DNA of 64,000 nucleotides from Maritimibacter dapengensis. Lineage in GTDB: Bacteria > Pseudomonadota > Alphaproteobacteria > Rhodobacterales > Rhodobacteraceae. The notes beneath the pieces are model-generated. The model had not been told where the DNA came from, ran no database searches, and was given only the letters and a program-made list of their open reading frames with translations. The stretch is taken from positions 226,001-290,000 of the forward strand of contig NZ_JAHUZE010000004.1 of NCBI RefSeq assembly GCF_019218265.1, given 5' to 3'. Shown here one piece after another: positions 15,164 to 23,296 of the stretch. Positions within the stretch are counted from its first letter, which is position 1, and each line of letters begins with the position of its first letter. Made by a program: the position numbers and the translations under genes.

Positions 15164-16183
15164 ATGAAACGCACTACCGTTGCGCTTGGCGCAATCCTGA
15201 CCGCTATGGTCCCCGCAACCCTCACCGCGCAGGAGGTCACGCTCCGCCTGTCGCATTGGATCCCGCCGACCATCTCGCCCGCGACCAAAGGGGTCGACCC
15301 TTGGGCTGCATCCGTCATGGAAGCCTCGGAAGGACGCATCGAGATCCAGATCTTCCCGGCCCAGCAGCTTGGCCGCGCACCCGACCATTACGACATGGCA
15401 AAGGATGGCATCGTCGATCTGTCCTGGGTGAACCCCGGTTACACCGCAGGGCGGTTCCCGATCTACGCCGCCACCGAGCTTCCGTTCATGGTCGAGGATT
15501 CCATCGAGGGCGCGAAGGCGATCCACGAATGGTACATGGAATATGGGGCCGAGCAGGAAATGAGCGACGTCAAGGTCTGCTTCATTCACCCGCACGCCCC
15601 CGGCGCGCTCCACACGCAGGAAACCGTGACCGGGCCCGATGGCGTCTCCGGCAAGAACGTGCGCCCGGCGCACGCGACCATGGCTCGTTTCGTGTCTTTG
15701 CTTGGCGGCGGCCCGGTGCAGGTCCCCGCACCGGAAGTACGTGAAGCGCTTTCGAAGGGTACGGCGGAAGCTGTCACCTTCCCCTGGGGGTCGATGTACG
15801 ACTTCAACCTGACCGAGGAAGTGCCCGTACACCTCGACATGCCGTTTTACATCTCGGCGCAGGTCATGGTGATGAACAAAGCGTCTTATGATGGCCTGTC
15901 CGACGAGAACAAAGCCGTGATCGACGACCATTGCACGCCGGAATGGTCCGGTCGGGTCGCTGCGGGCTGGCACGAAGACGACATGGCTGCGAAGGACAAG
16001 CTGCTGGCCGATGACAGTCAGACGTTCAACACGCCGTCCGAGGACGAGGTCGCGGCATGGCGTGAAGCCGCTGCGCCCCTGACCGAAGAGTGGAAGGAGG
16101 CCGTGTCGGCGAAAGGTGGCGATGCCGATGCCATCCTGGACGCCTACAAGGCCAAGCTCGAAGAATACGGCGCGGCCTACTGA
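15164..16183 (+). CDS. dctP: TRAP transporter substrate-binding protein (DctP family)
   Basis: 339 residues from ATG 15164, with GGGAGGAAA before it. An N-terminal signal peptide (about 1-23, ending LTAQ) sends it to the periplasm. The mature start EVTLRLSHWIPPTISPATKGVDPWA is a typical DctP opening. GKNVRPAHATMARFVSLLGG contains the region of the conserved arginine that salt-bridges the carboxylate of most TRAP ligands. It is the first gene of a unit with dctQ, dctM, a MarR regulator, an acyl-CoA ligase and an enoyl-CoA hydratase. The substrate is therefore probably a carboxylic acid that is then activated to its CoA ester; its identity cannot be read here. Confidence 0.9.
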   Translation: MKRTTVALGAILTAMVPATLTAQEVTLRLSHWIPPTISPATKGVDPWAASVMEASEGRIEIQIFPAQQLGRAPDHYDMAKDGIVDLSWVNPGYTAGRFPIYAATELPFMVEDSIEGAKAIHEWYMEYGAEQEMSDVKVCFIHPHAPGALHTQETVTGPDGVSGKNVRPAHATMARFVSLLGGGPVQVPAPEVREALSKGTAEAVTFPWGSMYDFNLTEEVPVHLDMPFYISAQVMVMNKASYDGLSDENKAVIDDHCTPEWSGRVAAGWHEDDMAAKDKLLADDSQTFNTPSEDEVAAWREAAAPLTEEWKEAVSAKGGDADAILDAYKAKLEEYGAAY

Positions 16184-16205
16184 GCCAGCCGGTGTGATTC
16201 AAAAC

Positions 16206-16230
16206 GCGAAGGGCGCCGGTCGCCCTTCGC
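16206..16230 (+). promoter_or_regulatory. intercistronic stem-loop dctP-dctQ
   Basis: A perfect 10-bp stem, GCGAAGGGCG (16206-16215) with CGCCCTTCGC (16221-16230), without a T-run. Such stems after a binding-protein gene often stabilise its 3' end and give it excess over the membrane subunits. Confidence 0.6.
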
Positions 16231-16248
16231 AATCCACGAGGCACATTC

Positions 16249-16797
16249 ATGCAGAACGATCGGACCCCGGCTGGCCATGCCATGCGCCGGGTCATTCTTT
16301 TCCTTGAACGGATCGCGGGCGCGCTCCTGGGATTGGTGACGATCCTGATCGTCGCCTCGGCCATCGGGCGCTATGGCTTCGCCCGCCCCTTGCCCGACGC
16401 TTTCGACGTATCGCGGCTTCTTCTGGGTGTCGCGATCGGTTGGGGGCTTGCAAGCCTTGGTTTCCATGGCACGCATATCAAGGTCGACCTGCTTGCGCAT
16501 GGCGTGGGCCTTCGGATGCGCAGGTGGATGAACGCTTTTGCCTGGGTCGTGCTCGCCGCGTTCACGGGGCTCATGTGCTGGAAGATCTGGGGCAGGGTGA
16601 ATTCGGCGATGTCAGGCGGCGATGCGACCATGGACCTGCGGCTTCCCCACTGGCCGTTCTTCCTCGCCATCTGGATCGGTCTCATGGCTGCGCTGTTCAC
16701 GACGCTCGTGCGCCTGTGGCTCATCGCACGTCACGGCACGGATCTTGGTGAATTCGACGGTATAGACGAAGAGTTGCTCGAGGATCAGAAACTATGA
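16249..16797 (+). CDS. dctQ: TRAP transporter small membrane subunit (DctQ family)
   Basis: 182 residues with four hydrophobic segments (about 20-42, 57-75, 92-112, 135-157), the fold of the small TRAP subunit. The conserved motif around YGFARPLPDAFDVSRLLLGVAIGWGLA matches DctQ. GAGG lies eight bases before the ATG. It overlaps dctM by 4 bp, indicating translational coupling. Confidence 0.88.
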   Translation: MQNDRTPAGHAMRRVILFLERIAGALLGLVTILIVASAIGRYGFARPLPDAFDVSRLLLGVAIGWGLASLGFHGTHIKVDLLAHGVGLRMRRWMNAFAWVVLAAFTGLMCWKIWGRVNSAMSGGDATMDLRLPHWPFFLAIWIGLMAALFTTLVRLWLIARHGTDLGEFDGIDEELLEDQKL

Positions 16798-18086
16798 GCA
16801 ACGAACTGATCGCGGGCGGCGGATTCGTCCTTCTCTTTGCCCTGATGGCGGTTCGTGTGCCGATCGGTATCGCAATGGGTATCGTCGGCGTCGGCGGTTT
16901 CGCCGCTGTGGTCGGCTGGACGCCGGCCTTCAACCTGCTCGCGCAATCACCCATCTCGACGATCACGGATTTCAATCTCACGCTGATCCCGTTCTTCGTC
17001 CTGATGGGGGTGCTTGCCACCAATTCCGGTATGTCTTCCGAGTTGTTCCGGGCCGGGCGGGCCTGGCTCGGCGGGTTCCGTGGTGGTCTCGGGCTGGCCT
17101 CGGTCGGCGCGTGCGGCGGCTTTGCTGCAATCTGCGGTTCGTCCGTCGCGACCGCCGCGACCATGACCAAGATCGCCTATCCCGAAATGCGGCAGGCCGG
17201 TTATTCCGACAAGGCCGCGACCGGTATCATCGCGGCAGGCGGAACTTTGGGCATCCTGATCCCGCCTTCTGTCGTGCTCGCGATCTATGGCTTCATCACC
17301 GAGACGGATATCGGGCAGCTATTCATCGCGGGGATCGTTCCCGGCATCCTCGCCGTGCTCATGTATATGCTGACGGTTCGCTTTTGGTACGGGCGCACAT
17401 TGCCCGCCGCAGAGCCGTTTCGACTTCGCGAGGCATTTGCCGCCCTGCGCGGCGTCTGGGCCGTGGGGCTTCTGTTCGTCGCGGTGATCCTTTCCATCTA
17501 CTTCGGGATCGTGACCGCGACGGAAGCCGCGGCTGCCGGCGCGCTTCTCACCGCGATCATCGGGCTGGCCCGCCGCCGGCTGACCCTTGTCACGCTGCTG
17601 GACAGTCTTGTCGAGGCGCTCCGCACGTCGGTTGCAATCTACGTCGTGCTGATCGGGGCCACTCTCTTCGGCTATTTCCTTGCCATCACGCAGGTGCCGC
17701 AGGATCTGACACAATTCCTGACCGAACTTGGTGCGGGTCGCTATGGAACGCTCGCGCTCATCCTGCTTCTGTTCCTCATCATGGGCTGTTTCCTAGACGC
17801 GATGGCGATGATCATCCTGATGGTGCCGATCGTATTTCCCGTCATTACCCAACTCGGCTTCGATCCGATCTGGTTCGGAATCGTCGTCGTCATGACGGTG
17901 GAGCTTGGCCTCATCACGCCGCCGGTCGGGATGAATGTCTATGTCATCAATTCCATTGCCAGCCGCGTCAGCCTGCCGACGATCTTCCGCGGCGTGTTGC
18001 CGTTCGTCACGGTCGACATCCTGCGACTGATCCTTCTGATCGTGTTTCCGGCGTTGGTCCTGTTTCTCCCGGAAAGCATGAACTGA
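16794..18086 (+). CDS. dctM: TRAP transporter large permease subunit (DctM family)
   Basis: 430 residues, strongly hydrophobic with about a dozen membrane segments, the ion-coupled transport subunit. Hallmarks are PIGIAMGIVGVGGF, the FFVLMGVLATNSGMSSELFRAG loop, SSVATAATMTKIAYPEM, GTLGILIPPSVVLAIYGFITE and the C-terminal GLITPPVGMNVYVIN. It overlaps dctQ by 4 bp and the marR start by 1 bp. Confidence 0.95.
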   Translation: MSNELIAGGGFVLLFALMAVRVPIGIAMGIVGVGGFAAVVGWTPAFNLLAQSPISTITDFNLTLIPFFVLMGVLATNSGMSSELFRAGRAWLGGFRGGLGLASVGACGGFAAICGSSVATAATMTKIAYPEMRQAGYSDKAATGIIAAGGTLGILIPPSVVLAIYGFITETDIGQLFIAGIVPGILAVLMYMLTVRFWYGRTLPAAEPFRLREAFAALRGVWAVGLLFVAVILSIYFGIVTATEAAAAGALLTAIIGLARRRLTLVTLLDSLVEALRTSVAIYVVLIGATLFGYFLAITQVPQDLTQFLTELGAGRYGTLALILLLFLIMGCFLDAMAMIILMVPIVFPVITQLGFDPIWFGIVVVMTVELGLITPPVGMNVYVINSIASRVSLPTIFRGVLPFVTVDILRLILLIVFPALVLFLPESMN

Positions 18087-18565
18087 TGGCTGATGAGATC
18101 ATCCGCGACGTGGCCGCGTTGGTCGAACCGCCCAGCCTGCGCGATTCGGTTTCGTACCGAATCCGGCTCTTGCAGATCGCGGCCTACAAGTCGTTCGAGG
18201 CCAAGGTCGAGGGTTTCGGGTCCGCACCGCGGTATTTCGGTCTGCTCAAAATCGTAGAGGCGAATCCCGGCATCCCTCAATCGAGGTTGGCCGAAGCGAT
18301 TTTTCTTGATCGCTCGTCGCTGGTTCCGATCCTCGACGCACTGAGCCGCGAGGGCTGGATCGAGCGCAGGCCGTCCGAGCAGGACCGCCGCGTGCGGCTC
18401 GTCCTGTTGGCGGAGGGTGCGGGCACGCGGCTTGGTGAGCTTGAGTTACAGGTCAAGGCGCATGAGGCGGCGATGGCCGAGGGGCTGTCTCGCGAAGACC
18501 GGGCCGAACTCCTGCGCCTGCTTGGACGGTTGGACGAGAACCTGCGGAAGGAATTCGGTCCATGA
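18086..18565 (+). CDS. MarR family transcriptional regulator
   Basis: 159 residues. A winged helix-turn-helix occupies about residues 45-115: GLLKIVEANPGIPQSRLAEAIFLDRSSLVPILDALSREGWIERRPSEQDRRVRLVLL, with the DxR wing typical of MarR. Flanking helices would form the dimer interface. It is embedded between the permease and the acyl-CoA ligase, overlapping both neighbours (1 bp and 4 bp), so it likely senses the transported acid or its CoA ester and acts on the dyad at 15102. CouR/FerR-type regulators of phenylpropanoid operons are a known precedent for this arrangement. Confidence 0.88.
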   Translation: MADEIIRDVAALVEPPSLRDSVSYRIRLLQIAAYKSFEAKVEGFGSAPRYFGLLKIVEANPGIPQSRLAEAIFLDRSSLVPILDALSREGWIERRPSEQDRRVRLVLLAEGAGTRLGELELQVKAHEAAMAEGLSREDRAELLRLLGRLDENLRKEFGP

Positions 18566-20376
18566 TTGCGAAACTCACTGATATCGAGGCGCTGGAAGCC
18601 AAAGGGTTCGACGCCGCATATCCGCAGAAAAGCCCGTGGGACATTCTGCGTCATCAAGCCGAGACCCGGCCCGACAAAGTGGCGATACGTTACCTCGTCG
18701 ACGCGTCCGATCCGGCGCGGGACGAGGTTGTGACTTATGGTGATTTCGCCCGCCGGATCATGGGCGCGGCGAAACTCTTTCGTGGGCTGGGCGTGACGCC
18801 GAATGCATCGGTCGCAATCCTGGCGCAGCACACGCCCTCTGCACAAACCGCGATTTGGGGCGCCCAGATTGCGGGGCGGGCCTGCCCGATCAATCCGATG
18901 CTGAAGCCGGACCATATCGCAGGGCTGCTCGACGCCGCGAATGCCAAGGTTGCGGTCATCATGGGTGTGAACGGCGAACTGGATTATTGGTCCGCGCTCG
19001 TTCCGGCGTTGCGCGAGGCAGGCGTGACCATTCCCTTACTTGCCTGCGATGCGGATGCCCAATCACCGGGTGCGGATGGCGTGTTCGAGGAGATGATCCA
19101 GACTGCGTCGGGTAAGGATGTTCAGCCGGAGGGCGACGAGACCGCTCTTGCTGCCTTCTATCACACCGGCGGCACGACCGGGGCGCCGAAGCTTGTTCAG
19201 CATATGCGGCTGAACGAGGCGCATGTCGCGCGGTCCTGCGCGATCATGCACGATCTGACAGAACGAGATGTCGTCGTGAACGGGTTTCCGCTTTTTCATG
19301 TAGCGGGTGCTTTTGTGTATGGCCTCTCGACCCTGTCTGCCGGAGGAACGCTTATCGTGCCGGGGCGTCTGGGCATGCGTAATGCGGCGTTCATGGGGTC
19401 GATCTGGCAGCAGGTCGAACGATATGGCGTGACGATCCTCGGCGTCGTGCCGACGATCCTCGCATCGCTGAAAGCCACGCCCATCGACGCGGACATATCA
19501 TCGCTCAGGTGGCTTTTGACGGGTGGTTCGCCGCTCCCGACCGAATTGGCGGACGCGGTCGAAAAACACACATCTGTCCCCGTGCGCAACATCCTCGGGA
19601 TGACGGAATGCGCCGGTGCGATCGCGGTCGAACCCGTGCATGGAACCCGCACGCCCATGTCCTGCGGCCTGCGGATGCCGTTCTCCGAAGTGGCCGTGTT
19701 CGGCGAGACCGAAGGCGATGCCGACCCGTCGAAACCGCTTGGGCCGGACGAGACCGGGATCATCGCATTGCGCGGTCCGAACGTGGCGGCAGGGTATTCG
19801 GACCCTGCGCGTAATATTGGAACGTTCCTCGATGGAGGGTGGCTGGTGTCTGGCGATTTGGGGATGATCGACAACGAAGGGAGGCTCTTCGTCACCGGGC
19901 GCAAGAAGGACGTCATTATTCGCGGTGCACACAACATCGACCCGCAGATGATCGAAGACGCCCTGCTGGCGCACCCCGACGTGCTCACCGCCGCCGCCGT
20001 TGGGATGCCAGATGCTTATGCAGGCGAGTTGCCGGTGGTGTTCGCCGAGATGCGACAGGGGAGCCAAGCGGGCGAGGCCGAACTGATTGATTTCCTGCGA
20101 GACCGGATCGAGGACCCGGTGGCGCTCCCCAAACGGATCGGCACGGTGGACGAAATGCCGCTGACTCCGGTCGGAAAGATATTCAAGCCGACCTTGCGCG
20201 CCGAAGCGATCCGCTGGGCTGTCGGGCAGGCGGCCGAGGCGCTTGGTGTCGAGGCAGAGATAGCGGTGGACGAAAAGCTCTCGACCCGCGTGATGGTGCC
20301 CGGCGAAAGCGTGGACGCGATGAAAGACAGGCTCGCCGGGATGCCGATCAAACTGAGCGTCGAGGCCCGCTCGTGA
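18562..20376 (+). CDS. Acyl-CoA ligase (AMP-forming), ANL superfamily
   Basis: 604 residues. The AMP-binding P-loop YHTGGTTGAPK lies at 200-210, the A5 motif NILGMTECAG near 343-352, GGWLVSGDLGMIDNEGRLFVTGRKKDVIIRGAHNI at 425-459, and the catalytic lysine K539 in PLTPVGKIFK. It should activate a carboxylate with ATP and CoA in the cytoplasm. A C-terminal extension (about 550-604) goes beyond the usual end of the family. The gene overlaps marR by 4 bp and the hydratase by 4 bp. Substrate class (fatty, cyclic or aromatic acid) is not determined by sequence alone. Confidence 0.87.
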   Translation: MIAKLTDIEALEAKGFDAAYPQKSPWDILRHQAETRPDKVAIRYLVDASDPARDEVVTYGDFARRIMGAAKLFRGLGVTPNASVAILAQHTPSAQTAIWGAQIAGRACPINPMLKPDHIAGLLDAANAKVAVIMGVNGELDYWSALVPALREAGVTIPLLACDADAQSPGADGVFEEMIQTASGKDVQPEGDETALAAFYHTGGTTGAPKLVQHMRLNEAHVARSCAIMHDLTERDVVVNGFPLFHVAGAFVYGLSTLSAGGTLIVPGRLGMRNAAFMGSIWQQVERYGVTILGVVPTILASLKATPIDADISSLRWLLTGGSPLPTELADAVEKHTSVPVRNILGMTECAGAIAVEPVHGTRTPMSCGLRMPFSEVAVFGETEGDADPSKPLGPDETGIIALRGPNVAAGYSDPARNIGTFLDGGWLVSGDLGMIDNEGRLFVTGRKKDVIIRGAHNIDPQMIEDALLAHPDVLTAAAVGMPDAYAGELPVVFAEMRQGSQAGEAELIDFLRDRIEDPVALPKRIGTVDEMPLTPVGKIFKPTLRAEAIRWAVGQAAEALGVEAEIAVDEKLSTRVMVPGESVDAMKDRLAGMPIKLSVEARS

Positions 20377-21179
20377 ACGTGCTTCTATCGGAAACCGACG
20401 ACGGCATTTGCACTCTGACACTCAATCGCCCCGAGCGGCACAACGCGCTGTCTCCTGAGTTGATCTGTCGCCTCGCCGACACTCTGGAGGCGATGGCGCG
20501 TGACGACGAGGTCAGGGTGTTGATCTTGACCGGGGCCGGGGGGGCGAGTTTCTGTTCCGGCGGCGACCTCGCGTTGACGCTTCCGTTGTTGACCGGCGCG
20601 CGCGCCCCCGAGACCGAGTGGGACCGACGCATCGCGGCGGATCGTGATATCGTTTTCCGGGCGTCGTTCAAGGGCTGGCATTTTCCCAAGCCGGTGATTG
20701 CGGCGATCAACGGCCATTGCCTAGCGGGCGGATTTGAAATGATGCTCGGCACGGATATCCGCATCGCGGCGGATCACGCGCAATTCGGGCTGCCGGAAGT
20801 GAGGCACGCCCTAATTCCTTTCGCCGGTGCTCTGCCCGCGCTTCCCCGGCAGGTTCCCGAGGCGCTGGCCATGGAAATGCTTCTTACCGGAGACACGGTT
20901 TCCGCCCAGCGTTTGCAGGACGCAGGGCTCGTCAACCGTGTCGTCGCCGCAGATCAGGTGCTCGCGGCGGCACATGAGGTGGCAGCCAGAATTGCCTCGA
21001 ACGGACCTTTGGCTGTCGCAGAGGTGAAGCGGGCCGTGGCACTGGCTAGGGGCCGGTCGGTTGAAGAGGGCTGGCAGATCGAAACCGATGCGATGGACCG
21101 GGTCATGGCGAGCGAGGATGCTCAGGAAGGACCACGCGCGTTCATCGAACGCCGGAAGCCAGACTTTCGCGGACGTTGA
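20373..21179 (+). CDS. Enoyl-CoA hydratase/isomerase (crotonase family)
   Basis: 268 residues starting at GTG 20373, which overlaps the ligase stop. Oxyanion-hole segments are CSGGDL (61-66) and GHCLAGGFE (114-122). Both acidic residues of true hydratases appear to be kept: E142 in FGLPEV and E168 in ALAMEML. This argues for water addition to an enoyl-CoA formed from the ligase product, rather than a non-hydratase crotonase. No dehydrogenase or thiolase is encoded beside it, so the pathway must be completed elsewhere. Confidence 0.88.
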   Translation: MNVLLSETDDGICTLTLNRPERHNALSPELICRLADTLEAMARDDEVRVLILTGAGGASFCSGGDLALTLPLLTGARAPETEWDRRIAADRDIVFRASFKGWHFPKPVIAAINGHCLAGGFEMMLGTDIRIAADHAQFGLPEVRHALIPFAGALPALPRQVPEALAMEMLLTGDTVSAQRLQDAGLVNRVVAADQVLAAAHEVAARIASNGPLAVAEVKRAVALARGRSVEEGWQIETDAMDRVMASEDAQEGPRAFIERRKPDFRGR

Positions 21180-21218
21180 CGCGCACGAAACAGCTTTCGC
21201 CAAAATCTGTGGCTCTGT

Positions 21219-22088
21219 ATGAGTCGCACCATGAGCGATATTCACGACAGCACCGCCGAAGGTCTTCAGGTCCTCGGGTTGTGCCGGTTTTCGGTTCCCA
21301 CCAAGGATGCATTTCAGACAACTCAGCCGACACAGGCCGAGAAACGCGCGTTCCTCTACGATCCCGCGCGGCTGGACTATCGCTTCGCCTGGTTCGAGAA
21401 CATGCTTCTGCCGTCCATCGCGGCGCAACGTGACAAGGCGTTCCGGCTTATCGTCATGATGGGGCATGATTTCCCGGAGCCGTGGCGGTCGCGCATGGAA
21501 GGTCACATCGCAGCGCATCCGCAACTGGTGGCGGAATACGTTCCGTATTCCTTTCATCGTCGCAGAGTCGGGATCGTGATGGCGAAGCATAGCGACCCGA
21601 AGGCGGACGCGATCGCACAGTTCCGGCTCGACGACGACGACGCGGTGGCGATCGACTTTGTCAGATCGCTGCGTTCGGACTACCTGGATCTGGAAAGCTA
21701 TTTCCATCATCAGGAGCGTATGGCGCTGGAATACGGGCGCGGTATGGTCGTGCTGGATCGCGGCGACGGTGCGCTGGGGCTGCGGCCGGTCGTAACGCAT
21801 TTCTGGTCCGCAGCTCTCGCCATCTTCACCAGACCGGGTGATGGTCATCACCTGCTCGAGAAAGCACATTACCACACGTGGCGCAGTATGCCTGCAGTGT
21901 CGAACACCGACGAGTTCATGTTCCTGCGCGGCGAGCACGGGACGAACGACAGCAAGACCGCGCTTCCCTTTCAACGGATCGAGATGGACCGCGAGGACGT
22001 GATCGAGACGCTGCGCCTGAGGTTCGAGGTCGATCTGGAGGCGCTTCGTCGGGCGGTCGTCGCGGCACGCGACCCGGCGTCGGTTTAA
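21219..22088 (+). CDS. Putative rhamnosyl transferase-like glycosyltransferase
   Basis: 289 residues (a second possible start is ATG 21231). The openings GLCRFSVPTKDAFQ and YRFAWFENMLLPSIAAQRDKAFRLIVMMGHDFPEPW, and the acidic motif FRLDDDDAVAIDFV (about 135-148), fit the putative rhamnosyl transferase family of Rhodobacterales. The Asp run would bind metal and sugar nucleotide. It follows the hydratase by 39 bp but has no obvious link to that pathway, and no strong ribosome-binding site was seen. Confidence 0.65.
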   Translation: MSRTMSDIHDSTAEGLQVLGLCRFSVPTKDAFQTTQPTQAEKRAFLYDPARLDYRFAWFENMLLPSIAAQRDKAFRLIVMMGHDFPEPWRSRMEGHIAAHPQLVAEYVPYSFHRRRVGIVMAKHSDPKADAIAQFRLDDDDAVAIDFVRSLRSDYLDLESYFHHQERMALEYGRGMVVLDRGDGALGLRPVVTHFWSAALAIFTRPGDGHHLLEKAHYHTWRSMPAVSNTDEFMFLRGEHGTNDSKTALPFQRIEMDREDVIETLRLRFEVDLEALRRAVVAARDPASV

Positions 22089-22158
22089 GGACAGCGTGCC
22101 GGCTCGGGCCCGACTTGGCCGGGGGTGGCCGGTACCGCGCAAAAATCATGGTGCGGCG

Positions 22159-22187
22159 TTGACAAGGGTGGCGACTCCCCATATACG
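22159..22187 (+). promoter_or_regulatory. promoter of the str operon (rpsL-rpsG-fusA-tuf)
   Basis: TTGACA (22159-22164), a 17-bp spacer and TATACG (22182-22187) form one of the best sigma-70-like promoters in the window. It lies in the 330-bp gap 22089-22418, which otherwise holds only a leader of about 225 nt with GC-rich self-complementary stretches and no gene. Confidence 0.7.
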
Positions 22188-22418
22188 GCGCGCACCCGGA
22201 CCAAGGGGGCACTGTGTCCTCGGGTGTCCGATATCAAAACTGAAGTGGCCACGATCCGGGCGAACCGCGCCCCGATCCTCTGAGAAACCCACCGCGTCGC
22301 CCCGGCATATGGGGGCGGGTGCGGTATCGTGCGTTTTATGGACGCATAAGACGCAGTTGAGATGAACCGGGGCGCGCGCCCCACGAACATAGTGTTGCAA
22401 CACGGGGAACGAAGCCCA

Positions 22419-22790
22419 ATGCCAACGATCCAACAGCTGATCCGCAAGCCGCGGCAGCCGAAACGCCGGACCAACAAGTCCATGCACCTCGAGGGGAACC
22501 CGCAGAAGCGCGGCGTCTGCACGCGCGTCTACACGACGACCCCGAAGAAGCCGAACTCCGCTATGCGGAAAGTCGCCAAGGTCCGTCTGACCAATGGCTA
22601 CGAAGTCATCAGCTACATCCCCGGTGAAAGCCACAACCTGCAGGAGCACTCCGTCGTGCTCATCCGTGGCGGCCGTGTGAAAGACCTTCCGGGTGTCCGT
22701 TACCACATCCTGCGTGGTGTGCTGGATACCCAGGGCGTCAAAGATCGTAAGCAGCGTCGTTCGAAATACGGCGCCAAGCGTCCGAAGTAA
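22419..22790 (+). CDS. rpsL: 30S ribosomal protein S12
   Basis: 123 residues from ATG 22419. S12 sits at the decoding centre. The segment [16 protein letters not shown] and the later [13 protein letters not shown] carry the usual lysines at the streptomycin-resistance positions, so the predicted phenotype at this locus is drug-sensitive. It is first in the str operon and 12 bp before rpsG. Confidence 0.98.
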   Translation: MPTIQQLIRKPRQPKRRTNKSMHLEGNPQKRGVCTRVYTTTPKKPNSAMRKVAKVRLTNGYEVISYIPGESHNLQEHSVVLIRGGRVKDLPGVRYHILRGVLDTQGVKDRKQRRSKYGAKRPK

Positions 22791-22802
22791 GGAGAGACTT
22801 GC

Positions 22803-23273
22803 ATGTCCCGTCGTCACGCTGCTGAAAAGCGCGAAATCCTGCCTGACGCCAAGTACGGCGATAAGGTCCTGACCAAGTTCATGAACAACCTCATGATCGA
22901 TGGCAAGAAATCGGCCGCTGAAAAGATCGTCTACAACGCGCTTACCCGCGTCGAAGACAAGGTCAAGCGCGCCCCGGTCGAGATCTTCCACGAAGCCCTC
23001 GACAACATCAAACCATCGGTCGAGGTCCGCTCGCGCCGTGTGGGTGGTGCCACCTACCAGGTTCCGGTCGAAGTGCGCCCCGAGCGTCGTGAAGCGCTCG
23101 CCATCCGCTGGCTCATCACCGCCTGCCGTGGCCGCAACGAAAACACGATGGAAGAACGCCTCGCCGGCGAGCTGCTCGACGCAGTCAACGGCCGCGGCAC
23201 CGCCGTGAAGAAGCGCGAAGACACGCACAAGATGGCCGACGCGAACAAAGCGTTCAGCCACTACCGCTGGTAA
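22803..23273 (+). CDS. rpsG: 30S ribosomal protein S7
   Basis: 156 residues, the usual length. S7 nucleates assembly of the 30S head. The opening [20 protein letters not shown] and the [27 protein letters not shown] beta-hairpin region are typical. GGAGAG precedes the ATG. fusA follows at 23 bp. Confidence 0.98.
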   Translation: MSRRHAAEKREILPDAKYGDKVLTKFMNNLMIDGKKSAAEKIVYNALTRVEDKVKRAPVEIFHEALDNIKPSVEVRSRRVGGATYQVPVEVRPERREALAIRWLITACRGRNENTMEERLAGELLDAVNGRGTAVKKREDTHKMADANKAFSHYRW

Positions 23274-23296
23274 CCACTCTTACAAGGGCCCATATC

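Noticed and set aside
20373-21179. Feruloyl-CoA hydratase-lyase identity for the crotonase.
   Set aside because: Both glutamates of ordinary enoyl-CoA hydratases are kept, and the lyase-specific residues could not be confirmed by eye.
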